From Streptomyces sp. PT12 (GTDB lineage: Bacteria > Actinomycetota > Actinomycetes > Streptomycetales > Streptomycetaceae), in contig NZ_QEST01000081.1 in the NCBI RefSeq assembly GCF_003311645.1, positions 41,878 to 105,877 on the forward strand: DNA of 64,000 nucleotides, given 5' to 3'. Positions 49,066 through 57,883 of this stretch are shown here, in pieces. The notes beneath the pieces were generated by a model. That model saw only the letters and a list, made by a program, of their open reading frames with translations. It had not been told where the DNA came from and did no database searches. The position numbers were made by a program, and so were the translations under genes. Each line of letters begins with the position of its first letter. Position 1 is the stretch's first letter.

Positions 49066-49683
49066 TCAGTCCGCGTCCTCCACGGCCTTCCTCGGCCGCT
49101 CCCGCGGAGGCAGGGAGTGGCCACCGGACGGCGGCGGCTCGGACGGCGACCAGTGCCGAAGGGCCTTGGCCTCGATGGCGATCTGGTCCTGGAGCGCGTC
49201 GAGCCCTTCGACGTTGTCGTGCCTGGCGCGGTCCTGGGCCGCCATGCGCAGCGAGTCCGCCGACGCCTTGATCCGGTCGGCGCGCACGCGCAGGTCGGGC
49301 AGCCGACCGGCGATCCTGGCCCGGTCGGGCTCGCCGGTCATCAACGACGCGAGCTCGCCGTCCAAGCGATCGGCGTGGCCCGCGAGCTGGTCGAGGAGGG
49401 CAAGCGCCTCGCCCAGCGCGGGGTCGCGCTGGGCGCCCGCCGCGAGCGTGCCGCGCGTGCTGTCGAGGCTGGCGCGCAACTCCCTGCGCGTGCGCGCCAC
49501 ATCGCCGATCAGGCCAGGCTGGGCCGAGCGCGCGGTGAGCGACGCGTCGGTCACCGCGCGGCGCACCTCCCGCCTGGCGCGGTCGATCCCGCGCCGGGTG
49601 GCCCGCACGCCGCGGGCGACCGCGAGCACGAACACCGTGAAGAACAGCAGGGACAGCACGGCGAGCGCGATAGCTATCTCCAT
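49066..49683 (-). CDS. single-pass membrane protein with coiled coil
   Basis: 205 residues of unknown function. One N-terminal helix (IALAVLSLLFFTVFVLAVA) is followed by a long Arg/Ala/Asp-rich helical region likely to form a coiled coil, and a Pro-rich end. It lies between degV and leuS on the same strand. No catalytic motif seen. Confidence 0.75.
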   Translation of the reverse strand: MEIAIALAVLSLLFFTVFVLAVARGVRATRRGIDRARREVRRAVTDASLTARSAQPGLIGDVARTRRELRASLDSTRGTLAAGAQRDPALGEALALLDQLAGHADRLDGELASLMTGEPDRARIAGRLPDLRVRADRIKASADSLRMAAQDRARHDNVEGLDALQDQIAIEAKALRHWSPSEPPPSGGHSLPPRERPRKAVEDAD

Positions 49684-49727
49684 AAATCTCCAGAGTAGAG
49701 CCCTCGGGCCCGGGGCGGGCCAGGATG

Positions 49728-52565
49728 TCAGCCAGGAACGACGTTCACCAGCTTGGGCGCCCGCACGATGACCTTGCGGATCGCCGCCCCGCCCAGCGCC
49801 TCGGTGATCCCGGGGGCGGCCAGCGCCAGCTCCTCCAACTCCGTGTCGGAGATGTCGGGTGCCACCTCGAGACGGGCCCTGACCTTGCCCTTGACCTGCA
49901 CCACACAGGTCACCGTCTCGTCCGTGACATACGCGGGATCGGCGACGGGGAAGGGCGTGTACACCACGCTCTCCTCGTGTCCAAGCCTGCTCCACAGCTC
50001 CTCGGCGATGTGCGGCGCCAGCGGGGCGATCAGCGTCACCAGCGTCTCGGCGGCGGCCCTCGGCACCCGGTCGATCTTGGTGACGTGGTTGTTCAGCTCG
50101 GTGATCTTGGCGATCGCCGTGTTGAACCGGAGCTGTTCCAGGTCCTGGGCCACGCCGTGGATCGCCTTGTGCATCGCGCGCAGCGTCGCGTCGTCCGGGG
50201 CGTCGTCGACGACCGAGACCTCGCCGGTCGTCTCGTCCAGGACGTTGCGCCACAGCCGTTGCAGCAGCCGGAACTGGCCGACGACCGCGCGGGTCTCCCA
50301 GGGCCTCGACACGTCGAGCGGCCCCATCGCCATCTCGTAGAGCCGCAGGGTGTCGGCGCCGTAGGCGGCGAACACCTCGTCAGGTGAGACGACGTTCTTC
50401 AACGACTTGCCGATCTTGCCCAGCTCGCGCCGCACCGGCTCGCCCCGGTGGACCCAGCCGTCGCCGACCTCCTCGACCTCGGCTGCGGGCACGGGGAAGC
50501 CGCGGCTGTCGCGGTAGACATACGCCTGGATCATGCCCTGGTTGAACAGCTTGTGGTACGGCTCGGCCGATGAGACATGCCCCAGGTCGAACAGCACCTT
50601 CTGCCAGAAGCGGGCGTACAGCAGGTGCAGAACGGCGTGCTCGGCGCCGCCGACATACAGGTCGACGCCGCCCGTGCTCATGCCGTCGCGCGGGCCCATC
50701 CAGTACCGCTCGATCTCGGGGTCGACCAGCGCGCGGTCGTTGAACGGGTCCAGGTAGCGCAGCTGGTACCAGCACGAACCCGCCCAGTTGGGCATGGTGT
50801 TGGTCTCGCGGCGGTACTTCCGCGGCCCGTCGCCCAGGTCGAGCTCGACATGGACCCAGTCGTGGTTGCGCGACAGGGGCGTCTCGGGCTGGGTGTCCGC
50901 GTCGTCGGGGTCGAACGTGCGCGGGGAGTAGTCGTCGACCTCCGGCAGCTCCAGGGGCAGCATCTCGTCGGGCAGCGCGTGCGCCACGCCGTCCTCGTCG
51001 TAGACGATGGGGAACGGCTCGCCCCAGTACCGCTGGCGGCTGAACAGCCAGTCGCGCAGCCGGTAGGTGACCGTGCCCTCGCCCGCGCCGCGCTCGGCCA
51101 GCCAGGCGTTGATCCGCTCCTTGGCCTCGGCGACGCCCAGGCCGTCCAACGAGATGCCGGGCGCCGAGGAGTTGATCAGGCTTGCTTCACCCGAGGTGAA
51201 CGACCCGTCCCACGTGGCGGGGTCGGTGCCACGCCCGTCCGTCGGCTCGACCACGCAGCGCATGGGCAGCCCGAAGGCGCGGGCGAACGCGAAGTCGCGG
51301 CTGTCGTGCGCGGGGACGGCCATGATCGCGCCGGTGCCGTATCCGAGCAGGACATAGTCGGCGATGAAGACGGGGATCCGCTCGCCGTTGACGGGGTTGG
51401 TCGCGTGGGCGCCGGTGAAGACGCCGGTCTTCTCCTTGGCCTCGGCCTGGCGCTCGACGTCCGACTTGGCGGCGGCCTGCTTGCGGTAGGCCGCGACCGC
51501 CTCGGCCGGCGTGGCGTGCCCTCCGGTCCACTCCTGGGGCGTGCCCTCGGGCCAGGCGGCGGGGACGACGTCCTCGACCAGCGGGTGCTCGGGCGCCAGC
51601 ACCATGTAGGTGGCGCCGAACAGCGTGTCCTGGCGCGTGGTGAAGACGGTCACCGAGGCGTCGTCGGCGACGGGGAAGTGGACCCTGGCGCCGTGGGAGC
51701 GACCGATCCAGTTCCGCTGCTGGATCTTGATGGCCTCGGGCCAGTCGACGGTGTCCAGGTCGTCGATCAGGCGGTCGGCATAGGCGGTGATCCGCATGTT
51801 CCACTGGCGCAGGCGGGCCTTGAACACCGGGAAGTTCCCGCGCTCGGAGCGCCCTTCGGCGGTCACTTCCTCGTTCGCCAGGACGGTGCCGAGGCCGGGG
51901 CACCAGTTGACCGGGGCGTCGGCGGCGTACGCCAGGCGGTGGGCGCTCAGCACGTCGGCGCGCTCGGCGGGCGACAGCTCGGCCCAGGGACGCCCATCGG
52001 GGGTGGGCCGCTCGCCCGACGCGAACAGCTCGACCAGCTCGTCGATCGGCCTGGCCCCGCCCGCCTCGGCGTCGTACCACGCGTTGAAGACGCGCAGGAA
52101 GATCCACTGCGTCCAGCGGTAGTAGTCGGGGTCGATGGTGGCGAACGAGCGCCGCGTGTCGTAGCCCAGGCCCAGCCGCCGCAGCTGGGTGCGGTAGGTC
52201 CTGATGTTCGCCTCGGTGGAGACGCGCGGGTGGGTGCCGGTCTGCACGGCGTACTGCTCGGCGGGCAGGCCGAACGCGTCGAAGCCCAGGGTGTGCAGGA
52301 CGTTGTGCCCGCTCATGCGCTGGAAGCGGGCGTAGACGTCGGTGGCGATGTACCCCAGCGGGTGGCCCACGTGCAGCCCCGCCCCCGAGGGGTAGGGGAA
52401 CATGTCCATGATGAACTTCTTGGGCCTGGCCGCCCGCCCGCTGTCGTCCGCGAGGTCCCCCGTGGGGTTGGGCGTCTGGTACGTGCCGTGCCGCTCCCAG
52501 TAGTCCTGCCAGCGTGCCTCGATGTCCGCTGCCAGGGCGGCGTCGTACCTGTGTGTCTCGCTCAT
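49728..52565 (-). CDS. leuS: leucyl-tRNA synthetase
   Basis: Class I synthetase charging tRNA-Leu; 945 residues. HIGH motif: [14 protein letters not shown] near residues 58-70. KMSKS appears as [15 protein letters not shown] near residue 716. The CP1 editing domain is present between them (residues about 250-450). ATG at 52565 with GAAG four to seven bases upstream. It is preceded by a Leu-rich leader peptide and an intrinsic terminator, so expression should rise when tRNA-Leu charging falls. Confidence 0.96.
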   Translation of the reverse strand: MSETHRYDAALAADIEARWQDYWERHGTYQTPNPTGDLADDSGRAARPKKFIMDMFPYPSGAGLHVGHPLGYIATDVYARFQRMSGHNVLHTLGFDAFGLPAEQYAVQTGTHPRVSTEANIRTYRTQLRRLGLGYDTRRSFATIDPDYYRWTQWIFLRVFNAWYDAEAGGARPIDELVELFASGERPTPDGRPWAELSPAERADVLSAHRLAYAADAPVNWCPGLGTVLANEEVTAEGRSERGNFPVFKARLRQWNMRITAYADRLIDDLDTVDWPEAIKIQQRNWIGRSHGARVHFPVADDASVTVFTTRQDTLFGATYMVLAPEHPLVEDVVPAAWPEGTPQEWTGGHATPAEAVAAYRKQAAAKSDVERQAEAKEKTGVFTGAHATNPVNGERIPVFIADYVLLGYGTGAIMAVPAHDSRDFAFARAFGLPMRCVVEPTDGRGTDPATWDGSFTSGEASLINSSAPGISLDGLGVAEAKERINAWLAERGAGEGTVTYRLRDWLFSRQRYWGEPFPIVYDEDGVAHALPDEMLPLELPEVDDYSPRTFDPDDADTQPETPLSRNHDWVHVELDLGDGPRKYRRETNTMPNWAGSCWYQLRYLDPFNDRALVDPEIERYWMGPRDGMSTGGVDLYVGGAEHAVLHLLYARFWQKVLFDLGHVSSAEPYHKLFNQGMIQAYVYRDSRGFPVPAAEVEEVGDGWVHRGEPVRRELGKIGKSLKNVVSPDEVFAAYGADTLRLYEMAMGPLDVSRPWETRAVVGQFRLLQRLWRNVLDETTGEVSVVDDAPDDATLRAMHKAIHGVAQDLEQLRFNTAIAKITELNNHVTKIDRVPRAAAETLVTLIAPLAPHIAEELWSRLGHEESVVYTPFPVADPAYVTDETVTCVVQVKGKVRARLEVAPDISDTELEELALAAPGITEALGGAAIRKVIVRAPKLVNVVPG

Positions 52566-52604
52566 CGTCTTCGAAGCTCCATCGGTCGTCATCCGCCACG
52601 CCAT

Positions 52605-52631
52605 GAAAAAACCCCTCGCACAGGGAGGGGT
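52605..52631 (-). terminator. attenuator terminator upstream of leuS
   Basis: On the minus strand ACCCCTC, a seven-base loop, GAGGGGT, then a run of six T (52606-52611, the first paired). This is a canonical intrinsic terminator, rare in this genome, and lies between the leader peptide and the leuS start, 40 bases before it. Confidence 0.85.
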
Positions 52632-52659
52632 AGCCACGCTGACGTCGTCCTGACGCTCG

Positions 52660-52698
52660 TCAGCGCGGCCGCGTAAGCAGAAGGCGTACGGCACGCAT
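52660..52698 (-). CDS. leucine-rich leader peptide of leuS
   Basis: A 12-codon frame encoding [12 protein letters not shown], with three consecutive Leu codons (CTT CTG CTT). Its ATG is six bases after TACCCT (52705-52710), a good -10, so the leader mRNA begins at or near the ATG. It stops 29 bases before the terminator stem. Slow translation at the Leu codons would be the sensing step. Sequence logic is strong; no experiment is known to me for this strain. Confidence 0.8.
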   Translation of the reverse strand: MRAVRLLLTRPR

Positions 52699-52748
52699 GC
52701 CGACAGGGTAGCGCACGGGGCGGGGCGCGGCCCTGGCGAGCGAACGGG

Positions 52749-53669
52749 TCACCCGGCGGCGGGGGCGGGCGCGGGGGCGAGCCAGCCCTGCCCTGCCGCC
52801 AGCCGCCTCGCGGTGTGGACCAGCGCGGCGACGGCGGGCGGGGCGCTGCCACGCGGGCGGACGAGGGCGAGCGGGACGCGGGGCAGCGGGTCGCTGACCG
52901 GCAGGTGGGCGGCGGCGGGCAGAAGGTGCTCGGCGACGGAGCGGGGCAGCAGCATGAAGCCGCCACGCAGGATCTCCCGGTGGTGGCGCAGCCCCGGCAC
53001 GGGATTCTCCCAGACGGGGAACGTCTCGCCGGTCGCGCGCAGGGCGGAGAGCACCGCGTCCACATAGCCGGGCGCCAGCTCCCTGGCCAGGAAGCGGAAC
53101 GTCTCGCCGCGCAGCTCGGACAGCGCCACGGACGGGCGCCCGGCCAGCCGGTGCCCGGCGTGGACCACGACGACGCACTCCTCCTCCCGCAGCACCTCGG
53201 CGACCCAGCCGTCGGGCACGGGCGAATACCGGCCGATGGCGAGGTCGAACGCACCGTCGGCCAGGGCGGCGGGCAGCTCCGCGTCCCAGGTCTCCCTGGG
53301 GGCCACGCGTATCTCCGGGTGGCGCTCGGCCAGGGCGGCTATCAGCTGCGGAAGCTCGGCGTGGGCCACGCTCGGGCCGTAGGCGACGCGGACCGTGCCG
53401 CCCGCCGCGCGGCCCGCCTGCCGGGTGCGGGCCACGGCGCGCTCGGCGCGGTGCAGCACGTCGCGCGCCTCCGCCACGAAGACCTCGCCCGCCGCGGTGA
53501 GCCGCGTGGGCCTGCGCAGGAAGAGGGCGAGCCCCAACTCCCGCTCGAGCGCGCCGATCTGGCGGCTGAGCGGGGGCTGGCTCATGTGCAGCCGCGCGGC
53601 GGCGGCCTGGAAGCTCCCGGTGTCCGCGATCGCGATCACATACCGCATCAGTCTCAGATCAACGGCCAT
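52749..53669 (-). CDS. LysR family transcriptional regulator
   Basis: 306 residues. The N-terminal helix-turn-helix is FQAAAARLHMSQPPLSRQIG, followed by the substrate-binding domain. ATG at 53669 matches the family. It is divergent from a Tat-exported aldo/keto reductase, with a palindrome TATGTC-N4-GACATA at 53680-53695 just upstream of its start. It probably controls that gene and itself. Confidence 0.9.
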   Translation of the reverse strand: MAVDLRLMRYVIAIADTGSFQAAAARLHMSQPPLSRQIGALERELGLALFLRRPTRLTAAGEVFVAEARDVLHRAERAVARTRQAGRAAGGTVRVAYGPSVAHAELPQLIAALAERHPEIRVAPRETWDAELPAALADGAFDLAIGRYSPVPDGWVAEVLREEECVVVVHAGHRLAGRPSVALSELRGETFRFLARELAPGYVDAVLSALRATGETFPVWENPVPGLRHHREILRGGFMLLPRSVAEHLLPAAAHLPVSDPLPRVPLALVRPRGSAPPAVAALVHTARRLAAGQGWLAPAPAPAAG

Positions 53670-53679
53670 GCCCCGAGGG

Positions 53680-53695
53680 TATGTCGGCAGACATA
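53680..53695. promoter_or_regulatory. probable LysR operator
   Basis: Perfect palindrome TATGTC-GGCA-GACATA, 11 bases upstream of the LysR start and 86 upstream of the divergent aldo/keto reductase. Confidence 0.65.
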
Positions 53696-53781
53696 AAGGG
53701 ACTGTTCGTTTCGGAAGTGACCGGGAAACGCTCTCAACGCCCTGATGCGCAGGGCATACGCCAAAGAAGAGAGCTAAAAAC

Positions 53782-54894
53782 ATGTCTGAAACGGACAGTA
53801 CCGAAGCGTCGGGCGCCACGCGCCGCCATGCGCTCGGGGCGGGCGGCCTCGCCGCCGCCGCAGCCGCCGGGGTCGGAGCCGGGGCCCTGACGCCGGGCGC
53901 GACCGGCTCGGCCGCCGCGTCGGGGGCGCGGGGCCGCGGCGGCGGAGCGTTGATCACCAGGCCGTTCCCGGCCACCGGTGAGCGGATCCCGGTGATCGGC
54001 CTTGGCACGTTCATGACCTTCGACACCCTGCCCGGCGCCCCCCGTGGTCACATCCGCGACATCGTGCGGTGCTTCAGGCGGGCCGGGGGCGCGGTGATCG
54101 ACACGTCGCCGCTCTACGGCGCCGCCGAGGCGAACACCGGCTGGGCGATCGCCGGATCAGCCGACGATGTCTTCCTCACCGACAAGATCTGGTCCACGGG
54201 CGAGCACCTGTGGGACGACAGCCACGCGCTGCGCTCCCTGGAGCGCTCGATGGAGCGGCTTTCCCGCGACCGCCCGCTGTCCGTCGTGACCTGCCACAAC
54301 CTGGTCAATGTCGATGTCGTCCTGCCGCTCCTGCACGCCTGGAGGAAGGAGGGCCGCATCCGCCACCTCGGGGTGACCCACCACGACATCGCCTACTTCG
54401 ACCTGCTCGCCCACTGGGTCGAGCGCGGCGCCCTCGACTCCCTCCAGGTGCGCTACTCGATCCGCACCCGCGACGCCGAGCGAAGGGTGCTGCCCGCCGC
54501 GGCCGACCACGGCACGGCCGTGATGGTCAACATGCCGCTGGAGAAGGGGCGTCTGCACGCGGTCGTCGGCGACAGGCCCCCGCCGGACGAGGCCCTGAAG
54601 CTGGGGATCGACAGCTGGGCCGAGCTGTTCCTCACGTGGGTGGTCGCCCACCCCGCGGTCACCTGCGCGCTGCCCGCGACCTCGCGCCCCGAGCACCTGG
54701 AGGAGAACGTGCGGGCGATGCGCGGCGCGCCGCCCGACCCTGAGACCCGCGAGCGGTTGGCGGCGCTGCTGGCCGAGCTGCCGGGCTTCGCCGACCTCGA
54801 GACCGCGCCCTGGTACCCGGGCAAGTCCTACCCGGGGCTGGTCTCGCGGGCCCAGGCGGCGCCGCGGGAGCGGAGCCCCTGGTGGCCGTCGTGA
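53782..54894 (+). CDS. aldo/keto reductase with Tat signal peptide
   Basis: 370 residues. The N-terminus has the twin-Arg motif TRRHALGAGGLAAAAAAG, so export by Tat in the folded state is predicted. The barrel has the full catalytic set: Asp and Tyr in VIDTSPLYGAAE, Lys in LTDKIWS, and His in SVVTCHNLVN. ATG at 53782 with GAAGAGAG about 10 bases upstream. Divergent from LysR. The cofactor outside the membrane is unexplained unless it folds with bound NADP(H). Confidence 0.85.
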   Translation: MSETDSTEASGATRRHALGAGGLAAAAAAGVGAGALTPGATGSAAASGARGRGGGALITRPFPATGERIPVIGLGTFMTFDTLPGAPRGHIRDIVRCFRRAGGAVIDTSPLYGAAEANTGWAIAGSADDVFLTDKIWSTGEHLWDDSHALRSLERSMERLSRDRPLSVVTCHNLVNVDVVLPLLHAWRKEGRIRHLGVTHHDIAYFDLLAHWVERGALDSLQVRYSIRTRDAERRVLPAAADHGTAVMVNMPLEKGRLHAVVGDRPPPDEALKLGIDSWAELFLTWVVAHPAVTCALPATSRPEHLEENVRAMRGAPPDPETRERLAALLAELPGFADLETAPWYPGKSYPGLVSRAQAAPRERSPWWPS

Positions 54895-54934
54895 CGGCGC
54901 CGCGCGCCCCGGGGGTCCTTCGCGGGCCCTTCGC

Positions 54935-55822
54935 TCACGCCGCGCTGAGCACCGGCTGGTCGATGACGCGGCCGAGGAAGCCGCGCATGTAGCCCGCGAT
55001 GGCGTCGAGGTGGCTCTCCAGCGCGAAGTGCCCCGTCGGCAGGAGGTGCACCTCGGCGTCGGGCAGGTCGCGCCGGAACGCCCTGGCGCCCTCGGGTCCG
55101 AAGATCCCGTCGTTGGCGCCCCACACCGCGAGCAGCGGTACGCGGCTTGAGCGGAAGTACTCCTGGACCCGCGGGTAGAGGGCGATGTTCGTCGGATAGT
55201 CGCGGAAGAGGGCGAGCTGGACGAGGTCGTTGCCTGGCCGTGCGAGCAGGCCGAGATCGTGGCTCCAGGTGTCGGGGCTCACCAGGGAGGGGTCCTCGAC
55301 GCCGTTCAGGTACTGCCAGCGGATCTCGTCCTCGGTGAACGCCTGGCGCGCGGCCGTCTCGTTCTCCGGGGAGGGGTCTGCGGCATAGGAGTTGAGGCCC
55401 CGCCAGAATTCCTGGACGAACCCCTCCTCGTAGGCGTTGCCGTTCTGGGAGACGATCGCCGTGACGCGCTCGGGCGCCCTGAGGGCGAGCCGCCAGCCGA
55501 TGGGGGCGCCGTAGTCCTGGACATACAGCGAGTAACGCCCCACGCCGAGGCTGTCGAGCAGGCCGTCGGTGAGGTCGGTCAGCGCGTCGAAGCCATAGTC
55601 GAATTCCTCGACCGTGGGCATGCCGGAGTATCCGAAGCCGAGGTGGTCGGGCGCGATGACGCGATAGCGGTCGGCGAGTTCCGGGATGAGCTGCCGGAAC
55701 ATGTGCGAGCTGGTGGGGAATCCATGGAGCAGCACGATCACGGGAGCCCCGGAGGGCCCGGCCTCCCGGTAGAAGATCCGCTGCCCGTTCACCATGTCCG
55801 TCCTGTGGTGCACGGCGGTCAT
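54935..55822 (-). CDS. alpha/beta hydrolase, haloalkane dehalogenase/epoxide hydrolase type
   Basis: 295 residues. Oxyanion motif VLLHGFPTSSHMF; the nucleophile elbow is VQDYGAPIG, with Asp rather than Ser, as in haloalkane dehalogenases and epoxide hydrolases. The acid is likely Asp in GANDGIF and the base His in LLPTGHFALESH. AGGAGG lies eight bases before the ATG at 55822. Substrate unknown. Confidence 0.88.
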   Translation of the reverse strand: MTAVHHRTDMVNGQRIFYREAGPSGAPVIVLLHGFPTSSHMFRQLIPELADRYRVIAPDHLGFGYSGMPTVEEFDYGFDALTDLTDGLLDSLGVGRYSLYVQDYGAPIGWRLALRAPERVTAIVSQNGNAYEEGFVQEFWRGLNSYAADPSPENETAARQAFTEDEIRWQYLNGVEDPSLVSPDTWSHDLGLLARPGNDLVQLALFRDYPTNIALYPRVQEYFRSSRVPLLAVWGANDGIFGPEGARAFRRDLPDAEVHLLPTGHFALESHLDAIAGYMRGFLGRVIDQPVLSAA

Positions 55823-55959
55823 ATTCCGGCCTCCTGCCTGTGGGCGCGTGCGACGACGCGAAAGAGTCGCAGCCACCCCGGCGCCGCGCAACAAGGCTCG
55901 CCAGCCGCCCGCCAGGGGAGCGCGCAACGGCCCAACGCGCGCCCCGGGCGCGGGGCGCC

Positions 55960-56319
55960 TCAGTCGGTGACCCTGCTCCTGCTCTGGTAGAGGAGGTCGG
56001 CGTACTCGGGGTGGCGCCCGATCCAGCCCGCGTAGAACGGGCAGGTGGCCAGCACCCGCAGCCCCGCCTCGCGCGCGGCGTCGAGCGACACGCGGGCGAG
56101 CGACGAGCCGATGCCCTGGCCCTCGCGGTCCGGATCGACCTCGGTGTGGACAAAAACGATCAACTCCGGGGTGCGCAGATACTCCGCGTATCCCGCGACC
56201 CTCGGCTTCTCGCCCGCGCCCTCGCCGCCCTCGCCATCCTCGCCATCCTCGCCGCCCTCGCCGGTGAGCCTGGCCTCGAAGCGCCGTGCCTCGGGGACGT
56301 CCACGATCTCGACCGCCAT
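55960..56319 (-). CDS. small GNAT-type acetyltransferase with acidic insert
   Basis: 119 residues resembling the YjdJ/NATD1-like group of GCN5-related acetyltransferases. Motif A is PDREGQGIGSSLARVSLDAA, with the conserved CPFYAGWIGRHPEY after it. Residues 20-38 are an acidic Gly/Glu/Asp repeat, unusual in this short family, built from GGCGAG-type repeats. Substrate unknown. Confidence 0.85.
   Translation of the reverse strand: MAVEIVDVPEARRFEARLTGEGGEDGEDGEGGEGAGEKPRVAGYAEYLRTPELIVFVHTEVDPDREGQGIGSSLARVSLDAAREAGLRVLATCPFYAGWIGRHPEYADLLYQSRSRVTD
56206..56262 (-). repeat. trinucleotide-like repeat coding for an acidic insert
   Basis: GAGGGCGAG- and GGCGAGGAT-type units encode Gly/Glu/Asp runs within the acetyltransferase gene. 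The in-frame unit length keeps the reading frame. Confidence 0.7.
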
Positions 56320-56411
56320 GAGCGATCACCCCATCTCTCGTTCACCGGCCACGGTACAAAATCGCGGTACCGGAACGGCTCCCGTATTGACGGCGTCACC
56401 GGCGGCTGCCA

Positions 56412-56445
56412 TGGTCTAGACATGACGCGGACATGGTCTAGACCT
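56412..56445. promoter_or_regulatory. two DasR-like boxes at the chitinase promoter
   Basis: TGGTCTAGACAT (56412-56423) and TGGTCTAGACCT (56434-56445), 22 bases apart, match the core TGGTCTAGACC of DasR sites and the direct repeats known from streptomycete chitinase promoters. DasR, released by glucosamine-6-phosphate or related metabolites, would control the chitinase downstream. Confidence 0.85.
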
Positions 56446-56605
56446 TGGACCGGTGCGCGCCACCCCCCGCTCCCCCACGGCCCCGCATGCTCCCTCGCCG
56501 AGCGAATTGTCATGAACGCTCCACTAAACCAGGCGACGCTCGGCGCGCGCTGATCACCGCTCCTCACCTCACAGGCGCCCTTTGATGCGAAGGGGACAAC
56601 TCACC

Positions 56606-57733
56606 ATGTCCATCAGCTTCCTGAAACGTCTTCCGCTCGGACGTTCGGCGATCGTCGTCGCGCTCGCGGCGATCGTCGCCACCCTGTTCGTCGCGCCGCC
56701 CGCGCACGCCGCCGAGGGCCCGATCCGCGGCCTCGGCGGCAAGTGCGTCGACGTCGCGGCGGCGGACACCGCCAACGGCACGCCCGTGCAGCTCTACGAC
56801 TGCAACGGCACGGCCGCCCAGCGCTGGAACGTCGGCGGCGACGGCACCATCCGCGCGCTGGGCAAGTGCCTCGACGTCACCAGCGGCGGGCGCACCGACG
56901 GCACGCCCATCCAGCTGTGGGACTGCACCGGCAGCCCCAACCAGCGGTGGGTGGTCACCGCCGCCGGCGACATCGTGAACCCGCAGGCCGACAAGTGCCT
57001 TGACGTGCGCGACCGCAGCACGGCCAACGGGACGCGGCTCCAGCTGTGGACCTGCACCGGCGCGTCGAACCAGAAGTGGACGGCGCCGGGCGCGGGCGGC
57101 GGCCCCAACCCCGCGGCGTTCGTGGTGAGCGAGGCCCAGTTCAACCAGATGTTCCCGAACAGGAACCCCTTCTACACCTACGGCGGCCTCGTCCAGGCAC
57201 TCAGCTCCTACCCTGGCTTCGCCAACACCGGCAGCGAGACCGTGCGCAGGCAGGAGGCGGCGGCGTTCCTCGCCAACGTCCACCACGAGACCGGCGGCCT
57301 GGTCCACATCGTCGAGCAGAACCAGGCCAACTACCCGAACTACTGCGACTGGGGCCAGCCCTACGGCTGCCCGGCCGGTCAGGCGGCGTACTACGGCCGT
57401 GGCCCGATCCAGCTCAGCTGGAACTTCAACTACAAGGCCGCGGGTGACGCGCTCGGCATGGACCTGCTGAACAACCCCTGGCGCGTGGAGCGCGAGTCGG
57501 CCGTGGCCTGGGCCACGGGGCTGTGGTACTGGAACACCCAGAGCGGGCCTGGCACCATGACGCCGCACAACGCGATGGTGAACCAGGCGGGCTTCGGCCA
57601 CACGATCCGCGCCATCAACGGCTCCCTCGAGTGCGACGGGCGCAACCCCGGCACCGTGCAGAGCAGGGTGAGCCGCTACCAGCAGTTCACCGGCATCCTG
57701 GGCGTCGACCCCGGCGGCAACCTCTACTGCTGA
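56606..57733 (+). CDS. secreted GH19 chitinase with ricin-type lectin domain
   Basis: 375 residues. A signal peptide (about residues 1-32) ends near AHA-A. A CBM13/ricin-B beta-trefoil follows with three QxW repeats (AAQRWNV, PNQRWVV, SNQKWTA), then the GH19 catalytic domain with the general acid Glu in NVHHETGGLVHIVEQNQ, and the substrate-binding Gln/Ser region YYGRGPIQLSW. Hydrolyses chitin outside the cell. Most streptomycete GH19 enzymes carry CBM5/12, so the lectin type is less common. ATG at 56606, with AAGGGGA nine bases upstream. Confidence 0.95.
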   Translation: MSISFLKRLPLGRSAIVVALAAIVATLFVAPPAHAAEGPIRGLGGKCVDVAAADTANGTPVQLYDCNGTAAQRWNVGGDGTIRALGKCLDVTSGGRTDGTPIQLWDCTGSPNQRWVVTAAGDIVNPQADKCLDVRDRSTANGTRLQLWTCTGASNQKWTAPGAGGGPNPAAFVVSEAQFNQMFPNRNPFYTYGGLVQALSSYPGFANTGSETVRRQEAAAFLANVHHETGGLVHIVEQNQANYPNYCDWGQPYGCPAGQAAYYGRGPIQLSWNFNYKAAGDALGMDLLNNPWRVERESAVAWATGLWYWNTQSGPGTMTPHNAMVNQAGFGHTIRAINGSLECDGRNPGTVQSRVSRYQQFTGILGVDPGGNLYC

Positions 57734-57755
57734 CCCCGCGACGCCCTCGCCACCC

Positions 57756-57792
57756 CCGCGCGGCCCGGAAACCCCACGTCCGGGCCGCGCGG
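57756..57792 (+). terminator. chitinase terminator hairpin
   Basis: A perfect 14-bp stem, CCGCGCGGCCCGGA (57756-57769) and its complement (57779-57792), nine-base loop, 22 bases after the chitinase stop. Confidence 0.85.
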
Positions 57793-57883
57793 TCACGCGC
57801 GCCCGTGGCGCGACACCGCGGCGGCGCCCGTCAAACGAGGCGCCGCCGCGGGGCGGTCGGGGCCGCGAGGGCCCCGTCGGGGG

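Noticed and set aside
49684-50253. Upstream extension of the small membrane protein frame
   Set aside because: It reads through leuS in a wrong frame; a membrane-helix start at 49683 fits the real gene.
55823-56329. Continuous frame joining the alpha/beta hydrolase and the acetyltransferase region
   Set aside because: The acetyltransferase is read in a different frame there; the hydrolase has its own AGGAGG and ATG at 55822.
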